Part shown: positions 29,891 to 41,917 of the stretch, in pieces
Layout of the letters: each line of letters begins with the position of its first letter
Position numbering within the stretch: the first letter of the stretch is position 1
Assembly (NCBI RefSeq): GCF_000003815.2
Contig: NC_049994.1
Coordinates: forward strand, 13,800,284-13,860,283
Source of the DNA: Branchiostoma floridae
Lineage: Eukaryota; Chordata; Leptocardii; Amphioxiformes; Branchiostomatidae
Reading direction: 5' to 3'
Length of the DNA: 60,000 nt
The notes under the pieces: model-generated
Databases searched by the model: none
The model's input: only the letters and a program-made list of their open reading frames with translations
What the model was told of the DNA's origin: nothing
Made by a program: the position numbers and the translations under genes

Positions 29891-30824
29891 TACGAGGGCG
29901 GTTCAAAAAGTAATGCCACTGGTTTTATAACAGGCTCATTTTTTCACCGAATGAGTTGTAATTTGGCACAAAGGTACAAGAATATATCCTCTTGAGATTG
30001 ACATATCTCAATTTGTTGTTAAGATTTTTATAAGTGACTGAGTTGAGTTCAAGATGACCACACCCTTGTTATCCCGTCGGAAGAAATTGGTCAATTAACG
30101 TGCAATTGATAATGTCTCTAAATCACTTGTAGCTATTGCAAGGAACTAAAATTGCACATGTATCAAGTTGCATTTCTCTATAAGCCACATGCCTATTTTC
30201 ATCTTTTAAGTACAATCACTTATCATTTTTTCGTTCCTGATGTGAAGTAAGGTCGTCAGGGTCGTAATTAGCGGTGGATTAGGGGTGGTCTGCTTAACGT
30301 TTCCATAACCGACTCTTTTATTAACTGAGAAAAATCAAACTTAACACACTTCTTGATCTTGAAACAGTTAATAATTGTGCTAAGTTTCGCATCTTTTGGC
30401 TAATGGAAAAGCAGTCTACAAAGACCTTTATTCAACAAATCACGTATTTGGCTATTAATCAAACTGTCTGTAATATAGCAACTCGCTCCATTCTAGTGGC
30501 TGTAAAAGATGAACCATTGTGAGTTCAAACATGAAATTTGGCATGTAATCTATAGAGACATTTGTTATTGTACAGGTAAAATTTCGGATTCCTACAATAA
30601 TTTTAAAATGGTAAGATCTAGAGGAACTGATCTCCTGACAAGCTTTTAAGGGTGTGGTCATCTTAAAATCATATCAGTTGCTCATAAAAATTTGCACCAC
30701 AAATTGAGATACATCAAACTCAAGAGGATATAGGCTTGTACATGTGTGCCAAATTTCAGTTCATTCGATGAAAAAATGAGCCTGTTATAAAACCAGTGGC
30801 ATTACTTTTTGAACCGCCCTCGTA
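29891..30824. mobile_element. Foldback mariner-like MITE, 930 bp, TA TSD
   Basis: The ends are CGAGGGCGGTTCAAAAAGTA (29893) and its complement ending at 30822, flanked by TA at 29891-29892 and 30823-30824. The first 180 bp of each end match as inverted repeats (for example GTTTTATAACAGGCTCATTT and AAGATGACCACACCCTT). Weaker complementarity continues inward to about 350 bp per arm, leaving a centre of about 240 bp. CGAGGG(Y)GG ends with AAAAAGTA and TA duplication are characteristic of mariner-family transposons. No transposase can be read: each arm has an ATG at the ATGACCACACCC block, opening only a 14-codon frame on the left and a 68-codon unrecognised frame on the right. It is therefore non-autonomous. 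Confidence 0.85.
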
Positions 30825-33800
30825 TGATTGGGAACTGTTGCTACCTCTAGTATCAGCCCCCTCCATAATATCGTACCCCTTGCCTGTTTGTATTCTGACA
30901 TGGTCATTTTGTATGTCAGGAAGTTGGAAATATGTCTCAATATTCCGCGGATGACCCAAAATCCAATTCACGCTTCCATTTAGGGACGTTCTATCTGAAG
31001 CAATATGGCATGTCCCACACACTTGACTGACCAGTCCGTTCATATTAGGGTAACGACATTTACAGTTTTATTTGCAGGTCACAGAGATTGCCTAGTACGT
31101 CATGCCAAAGACTTGTTGGAAGCAAAGTAAACTTCTGTCGCTCCTTTATCGACGAAACGTGATAGTTGGGGTCAGCCATCATCGTTACCATGATTGTTGC
31201 CCATTGAATCCTCCTAAAACCGTTAGATCAGGGTGTCTGACCTGCCATTTACGAGGTTCTCGGTTCAAATCTTTGACCATGCATCAAAACGTCCGTTCTG
31301 ACGTGGCAGGGAATGTTGTGGAGTATTAAACCCCTGATTCTCCTATTGGGTCAGAGCTGATCTTGTCTAAGTCGAGAAATTTCTGACGTAGGAGCAAGAG
31401 AAATCACAAGAGTTTCAGCCCTAACTCGTAACCTTGAAGTGTCCTCAAGGGCTAGCTATGCGTAGCATATAATTGCGTAGGGGAAAACAACTTAAGTTAT
31501 AGATATGGAGCATTCAAACAGCTCAGACTCTAATACAGTTTATCATCCATGATTCTTTATGTGTGGTAAGTCCTCTTCAACAAAATTACCGTAGGTTTCT
31601 TTCAAGGAACATTAAGACGTCCAAATCTTAGGCTTCTTTTAGCTTCCTAAATGTTCGTTATGACGTGCAATGAGCTAGCTGGTGGAGTTTATGGTGTGTA
31701 GTAGAGGTCCATATAATTCCTTGTTCTTTGTGTGTTACCATATAAAGCTCGTAAAGTACAACATTTATGACAGTATCAATAATACACAAAGACAAATTTT
31801 TGAAGTTCCCAGACTTTTAAGTCCAAGGAGAGGGGAATAAAGATGTTGATCGCACTTTGCATTCCCAACCCATTTCATGAACGTTCGTTAATTTCCTGCC
31901 TACTATGGGCTCCTGGATCTGGTATTAAGTGAAACCCATACCTCACCATGCCTCTTATGAGTTCACGGGATCTTAAGCTTCCCACCGCCGGTGTTCTGTA
32001 CATTAATTTCTTCACTTCAAGTCCCTTCAAGTCAAGCATGCAATACGGATGTGTCTGTCTCTTTGGCGCCATCTTAGCCATCTCTGGTACAGAGATATAA
32101 TTATTTTTGTTGCTAAAAGCAAGGAGATGTCGTCTTGAACGGTCCAGTAATTGATGATGTTTAAAGAAGATAAAAGAAGAAGATAAATAAACGCTGTGAA
32201 ACCCCCGTATCGATTACCCAAAGCTTAACTATAGAGATTTGGCGGCTTAGTTGTGATTGTATGAAACAGGATAGTTTATTAAGCTTGGTAACCTTTTTAA
32301 ACATCTTCTTTTTCATGTATGCGCGGCTAATATTTTTGGATTTCCATAGTTCCAAGTTGAGGACTGGACTAGGAAGAGGTGGTGAATGTTTTGATTTAGT
32401 TGGCAACAAACTACTTTTGCTGCGACTAACGATTTTAGAAATATTAGAAAACAACAAGTGTGTTTCTACATCTCCGTGTAACCGAGAAATGCATTCTATC
32501 AGGTTAGAAAATATAGCGATATTTTTTAGAGAACTTTTAGAAAAAACAGGTGAGGTCAGACAGTGTCGGCAATCCACCGAGTCGGGATGTATGAGTATGG
32601 TTAAAGTTCATATCCTTCCCATATCTTCTGGTTTTAAAGAGGTGGTATCCATCTCCGTTTCTCTAGATCTAGGCCTTGGGCCACACAGAGCCAATACTGT
32701 GGTCTTCTGCTAATGCATGGGGCATGGTTTTAGATCAAGTCGATCGATGGATACTTTAAGATAGTCCATTTATAACATTGAGCTGGCTGAGTGATACAAG
32801 TGGGGCGTATGATATATAAACCAAGAAAAGGATGTATACTTTAGGCATCTTCATGTGACGTAGATGATTACCAACCTTGCAAAACTGCCTTCTTCCTCAT
32901 TCAGCAAGGAATTCCTAATTTACATGCAGCTCTTTTTTCCAAACACTATGATGCCTCCTAACTTTGCTGGATAATGGCATACTAGAAATCGCATTAGTCC
33001 TGAAGATTATAATCAATAGGAATTACCCGGCAGATTATTCACGAATTTCCTTGCGTTCCGCATGTACGAAGATGCGACTAAAGTCCTTTTACTGGTACTT
33101 CATCCTTTATTATTTCGATTCTCGGTGAAATAGATCAACGTAAATATTCATTAAACCAATCGATACACAGCGATCATCTGATCAATGATAAGCTCAAGAC
33201 CTTTAGTGGGCAATCGGTCAATATCGACGTTTTGTAATTAGATATTCAACAAAGCACATCTAAGGGAGGGCATCTGTTGGAAAGCATGAACCGTTTTCAA
33301 TCACACCCAGAGGATCCGAATATTTGTAAGATTTAAAATTAGCACGTTGGGGTAAAGGTAAGTGACACTAGCGAAGTGCAGATTTGAGAATAAATCATAA
33401 GGACCCAGTGCAAAAAATAACAAGGTAAAAGGACTGGATCTCAGATCACGATGTAAATTGTATCTCTGTTATATACTTTGACCCTTGTTTCTTCCCTCAT
33501 ACCCATCATGACCTCAATGAAAAGTGGCTTGCAGCTGCAGACCGATTTGAGCTTTCATGAATAAACAAAGGTTCAAACAAACAATCACCACGAAAATGAA
33601 ACGTTGCCGGCTGGCGCTTGGCGGCAACGCCACGAGATACATCAGGTCTGCAGGAAGACTGTGTCACTGATCCCCTGATGCCATAAGAGCGGGTTTTCTT
33701 ATCTTACCCTACAGAAGCACAATGACACAAACTGAGTCGTAAAGGATCTGATAGGAAGAAAGAATGAGTGAATATGGATGGATGAATACCAAGCTGTATT

Positions 33801-33966
33801 TGAGGAGGAACTTCACCTCTATCAGGCTACAGGAAGAGCGCTGATGATGCAGACATATTGTACACACTAAAGGGAAGCTCATGATATTCACTACAACACA
33901 TATGCACGTCCCTGATAACTATTTCAGATCTCTTACTATATTAATATATGTCATGGAAAATCTACA
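30825..33966. other. No supported gene, 3.1 kb; one tRNA-like trace
   Basis: At 31215-31275 a B-box-like GGTTCAAATCT is preceded by GTTAGATCAGGGTG, which may be a decayed tRNA-derived SINE head; the arms do not fold well. The plus-strand ORF at 32261-32713 (150 codons) overlaps an equally open minus-strand ORF and has no recognisable domain. The rest is AT-rich unique sequence. Confidence 0.4.
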
Positions 33967-34016
33967 TGTGTGTGTGAGTGTGTGTGTGTGCGTGTGTGTG
34001 TGTGTGTACATGTGTA
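33967..34016. repeat. TG microsatellite
   Basis: A (TG)n tract with a few A and C interruptions, about 50 bp. Confidence 0.95.
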
Positions 34017-35084
34017 TCTCACTGTGATGCTATTCTCTGAATGAGCGTTGTAACACTTAGTATCATTTACACAGTAATGTCTATATGATTCCATGAACAA
34101 TGGTGAGTTCAATGCAAACTTCAGTAGCTTGGGAGAAAAAGAATTTCTATAAAAATCTGTTACGATCCATACACATCCTAGTTTGTTTATTAAGACTTAG
34201 AAGACGTAATGGTTAGCAGCACCTACTGTCTTCCTCTTGTTGTCTTCGTATACGTCAATCTAATTCGCTAGGGTGTGATTATACACATAGCTTGTTGAAC
34301 TCAACTAATTGCCAAGCATTAAGTAATATTCACTGTAACATTTGATAAATTCATTGACTCTGTTGTCATTATCTTTGTCAGCATCATTTTCTTCTAAAGT
34401 CGAACCATCAGCTAAGCTAATCCAGTGCCATCTAGGGCATTTTTCAGATACTTTCATGACAGATAGTTTATGTACAGCTCAGCACCCCAATTTCGCCAAG
34501 ACAGATTCAGGTCATCCCTAAGTAGTATTGTTGATGACATGGTGCGGGATCCATTCACGGAGTAATATCGACAATAAAGAGTCCCCTAGGTAGACACGAA
34601 AATGACTTAAACATACGACCAACTGCCCTTTTTTGGCACTGGTAACTTTTGCTTCTGGTGGCTTCTGTATGTATTGTAGCAAAGATGTAAGACAGTCAAT
34701 ATGGAGTCTGTGAAAAAATGTAATTGGCAATCAGCAACAAGTACATTTAAGTCACCGATTTGAAATTCTCTTTGTAGTTGAATTCAATTGCATGTAGCTT
34801 TACTGCATTAGCCAAGTAGGTATAGAAGTCCCAACACTACACAATGTTTGAAAGCTTCACTTTTTTCTTCCAGTTCTTCTAACTCTGTTTGTTCCCTCCA
34901 TTCAGATATAAAAGGTAAATATGTAATTCCTGTTTTTCTTGATCCGATCGACAGTGACATTTTTTCGTCAATGAGATATGGCAGTCGCCATGCATCTTTC
35001 GATACAATCTACTTAGAACTAGGTCAGCTTTGGTATCATTCCATGTCTGGGGGGGGGGGCACTTTGGCGCACTGGTATTTTGAT
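34017..35084. other. No gene seen
   Basis: No supported feature apart from a 10-G run at about 35050. AT-rich with scattered stops. Confidence 0.4.
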
Positions 35085-35225
35085 TAACTGTTTATTTATT
35101 ACTTGCATTTTGTTATGTGGCGCTTTTAGAATATTTTTTTTTACAATTTGAGTGCAGTGCCACATTGTCCTTGTTATGTTGTGTGTGTCAAAGCCTGTGT
35201 CAAAGATTTTACATTACATTACAAA
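35085..35225 (+). mobile_element. Retroposon 3' tail with conserved hairpin, copy B
   Basis: ATGTGGCGCT (35115-35124) pairs with AGTGCCACAT (35156-35165) as a 10-bp stem with one G-U wobble. The loop ends with TTTGAGTG like the SINE at 1.14 kb, and the following CACATTGTCC is identical. Upstream sequence is unrelated to the SINE head, so this is either a 5'-truncated SINE or the tail of its partner LINE. Confidence 0.55.
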
Positions 35226-35344
35226 GTAGGTGCAAACTTTAATAGATACCAATCGCTTCAATAACGACTGAACATCATCCTACCAGTCTTAAAGGACATA
35301 GCTAATCATTATATCTTCAGTTTATCTTTAAATTTTCACTTGTA

Positions 35345-35515
35345 AATTTTGCTTCAGTGCTTTGCTTATTTGTTATCTTGTTTTCCTTTCTTTTTTTTAT
35401 TCACCTATGTACTTGTATTCGTTCTCGGTGGCGGCATTAATGTAAGTCACGACTTGAGTGTGCCGCCACCATGTCTTGTAAATATATACTGCAATAATAA
35501 AAAAATAAAAAAAGA
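35345..35515 (+). mobile_element. Probable LINE 3' end with conserved hairpin, copy C
   Basis: A T-rich stretch and CACCTATGTACTTGTATTCG precede a 10-bp stem GGTGGCGGCA (35427-35436) with TGCCGCCACC (35461-35470). The loop TTAATGTAAGTCACGACTTG (plus AGTG) clearly matches the SINE loop, and an AT-rich tail and A-rich end follow. The stem bases differ from the SINE stem at four or more pairs while remaining fully paired. I recall this as a common LINE tail in amphioxus, and it is the likely source of the tail captured by the SINE. No RT coding part is left; the local 69-codon ORF is an artefact. Confidence 0.6.
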
Positions 35516-37451
35516 TTACAAAACGGTCTCAACTGATGGCTGCCGCCGGCTGGCTTAAACGTGTCGAAGTGTCTGAGCAAGTTTAGCTGTGCTATCAACA
35601 ATTACAACTCTTTATTTTGCCATACATTATTGATATATTCTGTAGTCAAATTATTACGGTGTCACTCGGTTATGTTTTATTCTATGTCTAACAACATGAT
35701 GAATGGTTATTTCAAAAGATACAATCAATTCTAAAATCTAAATTGTTTTATTCGCATTTCTCAGCAAAACATCGTCATAATCAGTTAGTTTTGAGATGTC
35801 AGACTGAAAAATAATCCTAGTTGAAAGTTATAACTTGCATGATTTATGTGACATTGCCGAATATATTTCCTCACAACTTATCACCACAGCGGAAAACTGT
35901 CGATAAAACATACCGCATTTACTGAAGCATGAGGACAACTATAATGATTTGATGTAAGTTTATCAGATAAAACATTTGTCTTGAAAATACATATCCTTAC
36001 TGTTTGTTGCACCTCGTTGATCCTTAGGATATTTCTGTATATGTACAAATACAAGTGCGTGTTCTCCATCCATACTAAATAGTCTCAAAGTAGACATGTT
36101 TCTTGTTCTTGTTATTTAGTGATAGAAGTTGCCATAAGTTTTATCTTATCCCAATCGTCGTGCAATACATTTTCTTTATCTGGTAAAATCACATTGCATC
36201 TTAATGACCGATTTATGTATGGATCTCACAAGTCAGCCGTATGAGATTAATTTATTGCAACTGGGTCGGAAAACGAAAATAAATCACTCCAGGATTCCTT
36301 CTCTATATGTGTCAAGAGGCAGGCATTTAGTCCCCCGCACTCCGCCATTAATTAGAATTCTTTTGAAAGCTACGACTATTGTCTTTCTTTTTCATTTCTA
36401 AATACTCATATATCTCACAGGATATCCATGTTGAGATCAGGCAAGAATCCAAACAAAAAAGCAATAAATATGGATTTCATTTTTCTTTGCGTTATCGTCG
36501 TTACACATACTGACTGTAAAACGACAACTACAAATTGCAGCTGCATAGATGTGAATTTTATTGCTGTAGCAAATATGAAATCAAACAATGCATTCGTACG
36601 GTAATCTTTGAACAGCGGCAAAGGTCACCCACGGAAGATGGTGCCATCTACAAGACAATTTCCACACCTGGATTGCTTTGTGATATGGTTCTATGACTTT
36701 GTCGCTAATTCTCAGTGCAGAGACACCGGAACACCAACGGATAAAACATTTAAAGGCTTTGCCCAGGGTTATGGCCATTCAGAGTTCGCTCTGCTATATA
36801 TCGGTGACTCCTAAAGAACAGCCGTTTCATCTGATGAAGTCAAAAATCTATAGCCAGCACGCATAGAGAATGCTTAAAGGGACGAGGCCTTCAGAGGTGA
36901 TATCCATTCCAATACGCCTATTGTCAAAACGTATGTTGCTTTCAATCAAAGGGTTTCTCCCGGTTCTTGTTACTTGTTGCTTTGGGAAGTCGGGCGGATT
37001 TATTCTATTATTCAAGTTCACGCTTTCGAGGACAGGAACCGTACATCAACAATGCTCCAACGGATACAAAACTAGTTATTTTTATAGCGCGAGCGCCGTT
37101 GGTCGTTGCCAGGTGAATTTTGGAAAATTTGTAGCAGTTCGTGTAGAGTGTTGTATTATGTATGTACGATTTATGGGTGTCTTCTTTGTAACGATGGCCT
37201 CTTTTCTTGGCGCATGCCACCTCTGGGGTAATCATGCGTAGGCCCATTGTTACATAGCTCCATCGTCTGCTAAATCAATGCGCCTTGAAAGGGAAAAACG
37301 ATCGTAGAAAATTAGCAATCTTAGAAAGTGCAGCGCCAGGAGGTATGATATGTGAAGACACAGTCGATTCGACAAAACCATGGACACATTATGAGTGTTG
37401 GGCCAGCCCCCGATGGGTTGAACCGAGCCTTTATTTCCACCGTCGGACAAG
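35516..37451. other. No supported gene, 1.9 kb
   Basis: Several ORFs of 60-123 codons on both strands overlap each other (for example 36870-37241) and lack domains. No repeat shared within the window. Confidence 0.4.
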
Positions 37452-37502
37452 ATGGCAGCGTGGGATCCTTTTAGCGATGAACTTGAGGACATTATTGAGA
37501 CG
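37452..37502 (+). CDS. Possible first coding exon
   Basis: An ATG in strong Kozak context (ACAAGATGG, A at -3 and G at +4) opens a 17-codon segment MAAWDPFSDELEDIIET. It is followed by GTAACG, an acceptable splice donor at 37503. Unspliced, the frame stops after 28 codons. The upstream 150 bp is more GC-rich than the background and could be a 5' UTR. The acidic, tryptophan-containing N-terminus resembles those of nuclear proteins in general, but no family is recognised and no second exon was found downstream. Confidence 0.3.
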
Positions 37503-38563
37503 GTAACGAGTCATTTATATCGCTATGTCGATTTCTAGCTAAATATGTCGGCTGGGCCATACTTACATCAAGCTTTTATGATTAGCAAAGGCAATATTTA
37601 TTATGTTTATGATATTACGTCTGAATTAAGGCATGCCGGACTTGTAATTTGCCTTTTGTATTGACATGATTTTATGGTGCCAATATTCGATGATATCTGA
37701 ACGTTGACAAACATAAAGTTGTGCATTCCCTGATTTTTCAATACTGCAGCATCAGTCAAAAATACGTTTATTGGATCTGATGGGATAAAATTGATTTTGT
37801 GATTTAATTGCCTTTGTGCTTCAGGCAGTTTACTGAGGACAGCTGCTTTTCATATTATTCATACTTCAGATTTTATCTGGAACTCCCACGGATAGAATTA
37901 TGGTTAATGCAATTTTGCGATTTGTAAACGAGACTGGTTTGCTACCCGGCACAATTTCACTTACTCCCATCTACTATTACCACGTCCATGATGAGCAGTT
38001 ATTCTTTGTTTTATGGTTAGAGCTGGTATTAAGGTTTGACATTTAAGCTGCACTTACCACCTACCAGTCGTGTAACCGTCACATGCTGTCCTTCCATGTA
38101 CACGGATCTGTACATTTTGGTCCTCCGTACTGCAGTGGAGCAAGAAGATTGATATCACAATAGTTTTAAAGTTTGCTTGTTTGCAAATATATAACCATAT
38201 GGTTATCACAGATGCCCATATCCTATTCATATTAATCTGGATTCTATATATATGCAAGATGTCATCATACAACCACGGAAAGGCCTACTCTTTAAGGGAT
38301 TTCGGACCGTCCAACGGCATTGATTAAAGCTTAGTTTTGATTACACTTATTGATAGAGGGAGAGGTAAATCGGTAAAACTCACCCGCCAAGACCATCCGC
38401 GAAATCAAAAGTGACTTAGCCAGGACGAAGATTCATCGTAGTCTTTTCCCAGGCCCTGTTAAGACAGTTTCTCGTTCTTCAGCACACTTTTAACACTGTT
38501 ATTCTGACTAAAGCTGTAATAATCTTAGAAGCTTTTAGTTAAATCAAAGCAAAAAACGTGGTT
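37503..38563. other. No gene seen
   Basis: AT-rich; no domain-bearing ORF and no repeat found. Confidence 0.4.
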
Positions 38564-38700
38564 CCGTATCTATTTTATTTCTATTTATTGGTTTGGCTGT
38601 TCAGCACGCACAAAAACAGAGACAATACAAATGGAATAGGACAAGGGTAGGATACTAGGATACTTATCAATAACAGTATACAAAAAAGACTTAATTTTTT
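38564..38700 (-). mobile_element. Possible retroelement 3' end, minus strand
   Basis: On the minus strand TTTGTGCGTGCTGAACAGCC is followed by AAACCAATAAATAGAAATAA, which has the shape of a 3' UTR with two polyadenylation signals and an A-rich end. I recall similar text from amphioxus LINE tails but cannot confirm the family. No coding sequence is attached. Confidence 0.3.
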
Positions 38701-39764
38701 TCATATGTACAAGTAATCATATGTAAGATAGCTTGCATAGTATCTACAATTAAATATATAACATCATTTATCCGTGGTTCTGTATTAATTCCCGCCGATA
38801 GGAATGATTTAATGGTATTTCTATAAACAGCAATACTCAACAATGTACGTCATCACATGTTGAATTCTGGTAATTGCAGAGTCTGCAATGTCATTTATCT
38901 TTATCAAAACCTTCCCATTAACGGGATATTTTTTTCATAAACAGATGTCAGGTAAAAGAACATATTAAGCTCTATCGAGTAGAATCATGATACCTTTCTA
39001 TTGGTTGCAATACTTAAATCAGAAAGTCTACTAGATATGCTCTGGTCTGATCAACAGTTCAATGTATAGATGGCAGTGAAAAGTATACAAACTTTATGGT
39101 CCCTTAGAAATCTCTATGTGATTCGTCCATTATCGTTTCTGATCTCCATTATGGATTTTTTTAACCGTTTGACATATTCTGATTTAGTAGTGATGTCTGG
39201 AAAGAAGCTTCCCTCTTCCGAGCCATTGTTAGGCTTAGGCTCCAATTCCCAAGCCCAGGCCCGACCGGGTAGCTAACAATATTATATAAAAGGCAACAAA
39301 ACACACAGAACGTAAAAAATCGTCATGGGCGTAACTTGTGTATACTCCTCGATACACACTTTCATTTTTCGTTTCCACAAACATTCCGGCCGGGGCCCGG
39401 TTTGTAAAAGGGAACTAAACCTTACTGATTATTGCTCGGACAGCTACCCGTTCAGCATGATGTCGTCCTGACGATTGCGACAACACCATCATTCCATCCT
39501 CCGGGCGATGGCAGTAGGCGTCCGATGTGTCAGCCCCACATAGGGGCCTCTGGAAAAAGATATGCTTCCAAATTGCCCGTGCCCCGCTAAGCTGGTGTCG
39601 GTAGGGAATCCGGGACCTGTGTTTAGCTGGGAGCCAGAGTTGAATGTGGAAAATTGTGTCACAAAGCTAGGAGGGAAGTTGTCAGACCGTGAGGTCAGGA
39701 AGTTACGTGTGAGGAATACGGCTCTGGATAGATACAGCCACAATGGAACAGAAAATACCAATAA
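38701..39764. other. No supported gene
   Basis: The minus-strand ORF at 39812-39489 (107 codons) overlaps an open plus-strand ORF and contains no known domain. A GC-richer patch spans 39380-39720. Confidence 0.4.
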
Positions 39765-40645
39765 ATGATAAGATTTTTCATATGGAAGCTCCAACAGCTC
39801 AAATGGTAACAAGGTGGTGGGAGATTTGTGTTTTGCACTTTTCTTTTGGTGGAAAATAGGAAATCTTGTGTAGAATTGTCTCGGAGATGATTTTATAGCG
39901 TCTCGGATAAAAGGACCTCTCGAAGTGATTGTGGTGAAACAAAACTACTAATAAAGAATAGAATTATTCATATCGAAGCTCCAAAAGCTCAGATGGCAAC
40001 AAAGCAGTGGGACATCTGTGTTTTGCACTTCCTTTTTGGTGGAAAATAGGAAATCCTGCGCAAAATTGTCTCGGAGGTGATTTTATAGGGTCTCGGATAA
40101 AATGGCCTCTCCACGGATCCAAGTGATGGTGATCTTTTGATGTTGATCATCCATACACTAACGGTCACTGGATCAAATGAGAGGAGTTTTATTTGATTCA
40201 GTCTGCGTATTTAAGGTGTAGGGGTCTACATATGGTTCATTGATAGTCATCTAGATATATACATGTATAGTCATAAGAAATCTTGTGAAGAATTGTGTGA
40301 TATGATTTTATAGCGTCTCGGATAAAAGGGACTCTCCAAGTGATTGTGATCTTTTGATGTTGATCATTCATTCACTTACGGTCACTGGATCAAATGGGAG
40401 GAGTTTATTTGATTCAGTCTGCTTCTTTAAGGCGCAGGTGTCTAGATATGGTTTGTAGATAGTCATCTAGATATAGATAGTCATAAGACATCTTGTGCAG
40501 AATTGTGTGATATGATTTTATAGCGTCTCGGATAAAAGGGCCCCTCCAAGTGATGGTGATCTTTTGATGTTGATCATCCATTCACTAACGGTCACTGGAT
40601 CAGATACAAGTGATTTTACTTTTTTTAAGGTGCAGGTGTCTAAAT
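39765..40645 (+). repeat. Tandem repeat, four units of about 190-230 bp
   Basis: TCTCGGATAAAA marks each unit (near 39903, 40090, 40317 and 40527; spacing about 187, 227 and 210 bp). Units 1 and 2 share GGAAGCTCCAACAGCTCAAA-type and TTTTGGTGGAAAATAGGAAA text. Units 2 to 4 share GATCTTTTGATGTTGATCAT and CACTAACGGTCACTGGATCA. Alternating block content shows the array grew by unequal duplication with internal loss. Non-coding. Confidence 0.9.
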
Positions 40646-41399
40646 ATGGTTGATAAATAGTCACCACGATGCATTCCGCACTAACTGTAATTGATAATAC
40701 CAGTTGGATTTCTTCATTTGTATTATAAACACATATCTTCGCGGAAGATATTTTGCCAGAACCTCGGTGAGCCTGCATATGTATGTAATAAGATTCTCGC
40801 CAAAGTATGACTCAGATGCACGAAGGACGTGTGAAAACGTCTGATAAACGATTGCGAGAAAATTACACCGTTTTTATCAAAGCAATAGCTAGAGCACATG
40901 TACAATGCTTGACCGGTTTAATATGGGAATCTCTTGACGGCTGTGTGCTTGAATTGCATTACAACGGATTAGGTAACGTTGGTGTGCGCCGTATGGTGGT
41001 GCATGTGAAATGCAAATCTCATAATCACAAGCGTTTGATATCGATAATCCACCAATCTGTCAGTGTTTACCGCAATGGATATGACACCCATGAAATGGAC
41101 TGCTCTGCTTGCGATCCATGTGGAAAAGGAAAAGGCTTAGTTTGAATTCTAAGTAGATATGAGTGTCGGCAAAGAATAAGTAAGTTTGTAGATGTTTTAT
41201 CAGCACCGACAATGAGTTAAACTTTTCAGCTTTGTTTCCCATTGACTTCCAAAATTGTCTTCAGCTTGACTTTGGCTTACCTTTTATTTTCTTTGGGAAT
41301 CCAAATTGTCTTCAGCCGAAAATTGTCTTAAAATACAACGTTTCCTATTGGACATCTAAAATTGACTTCATTCATAGTTAGAGTAAAAAAGACCTGTTT
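40646..41399. other. No recognised gene
   Basis: A plus-strand ORF at 40807-41145 (112 codons) is more balanced in composition than most (it ends CSACDPCGKGKGLV), but no family is recognised. An AATTGTCTTC word repeats near 41257, 41308 and 41326. No splice context. Confidence 0.35.
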
Positions 41400-41515
41400 C
41401 TTCCAGATCACTTCAGTGTCACCGACGAAAACTGGTGGATGCCGGTTGAAACGTTTGACCGTTTCCAAAACCAATCCAGTTGCTTGAGTTATTACTTTTT
41501 AGCGTAGTGTTTCTC
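41400..41515 (+). mobile_element. Repeat with hammerhead-like core, copy 2
   Basis: The core reads CCGACGA (41422-41428), where the second base is C instead of the invariant U4. Stem II is AACTGG/CCGGTT around loop TGGATG, then come GAAAC and stem III ACG/CGT, with U17 at 41463. Outside the core, GTGTCA upstream and AAAACC plus ATCCAGTTGCTTGAGT downstream match copy 1 at 8.7 kb (opposite strand). Stem II has a different sequence from copy 1 yet pairs over 6 bp, with one G-U. The U4 change should abolish self-cleavage. Likely a Penelope-like element terminal repeat. Confidence 0.6.
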
Positions 41516-41530
41516 TCTCTATCCTACAAA

Positions 41531-41776
41531 ATGTACCTACAACGTGAGACACTTCAAAAGCTTCAGCAGCTGCAACACTGGGAGCTACCTACAGCTGTCA
41601 ATACTCCCATACTCTCAGTTGCTGACACTCTAAAATTGTCTCCCCAGCCAGTCCGATCATTGGAAATCAGAGCACGTATTCTTCCAACCAGGAACAAACC
41701 AGCTTTCAGGCGCGTCCTTAATCAACCAGGTTTAATCATACCAGCTCACGTATACGTACATGTTTTCCTCCAGTAG
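41531..41776 (+). CDS. Hypothetical coding-like ORF 1
   Basis: ATG at 41531 starts 81 codons: MYLQRETLQKLQQLQHWELP, then TAVNTPILSVADTLKLSPQP and a basic stretch RARILPTRNKPAFRRVLNQP. The N-terminal part could form a short amphipathic Gln/Leu helix. It begins immediately downstream of the hammerhead-like repeat, so it may be part of the same mobile element. Not recognised. A donor-like CAACCAG/GTTTAA at 41731 would truncate it. Confidence 0.25.
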   Translation: MYLQRETLQKLQQLQHWELPTAVNTPILSVADTLKLSPQPVRSLEIRARILPTRNKPAFRRVLNQPGLIIPAHVYVHVFLQ

Positions 41777-41917
41777 ACGGAAAATAATTAAAGTACTACT
41801 CTGCGACGGCAACATCAGGAGTGACCTTGATTGGGTTCATGAGTAAATGCTCCTTTCAAGGGAAAAGATTAAAGTGCTACCCTTGATATAAGCAAAACGG
41901 TAGTTTTTGAGGGGCGT

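Noticed and set aside
31215-31290. tRNA-like B box GGTTCAAATCT
   Set aside because: The A box is unconvincing and arms do not pair; at best a very old SINE head.
32261-32713. 150-codon plus-strand ORF
   Set aside because: Overlaps an equally open minus-strand ORF; no domain or homology recognised.
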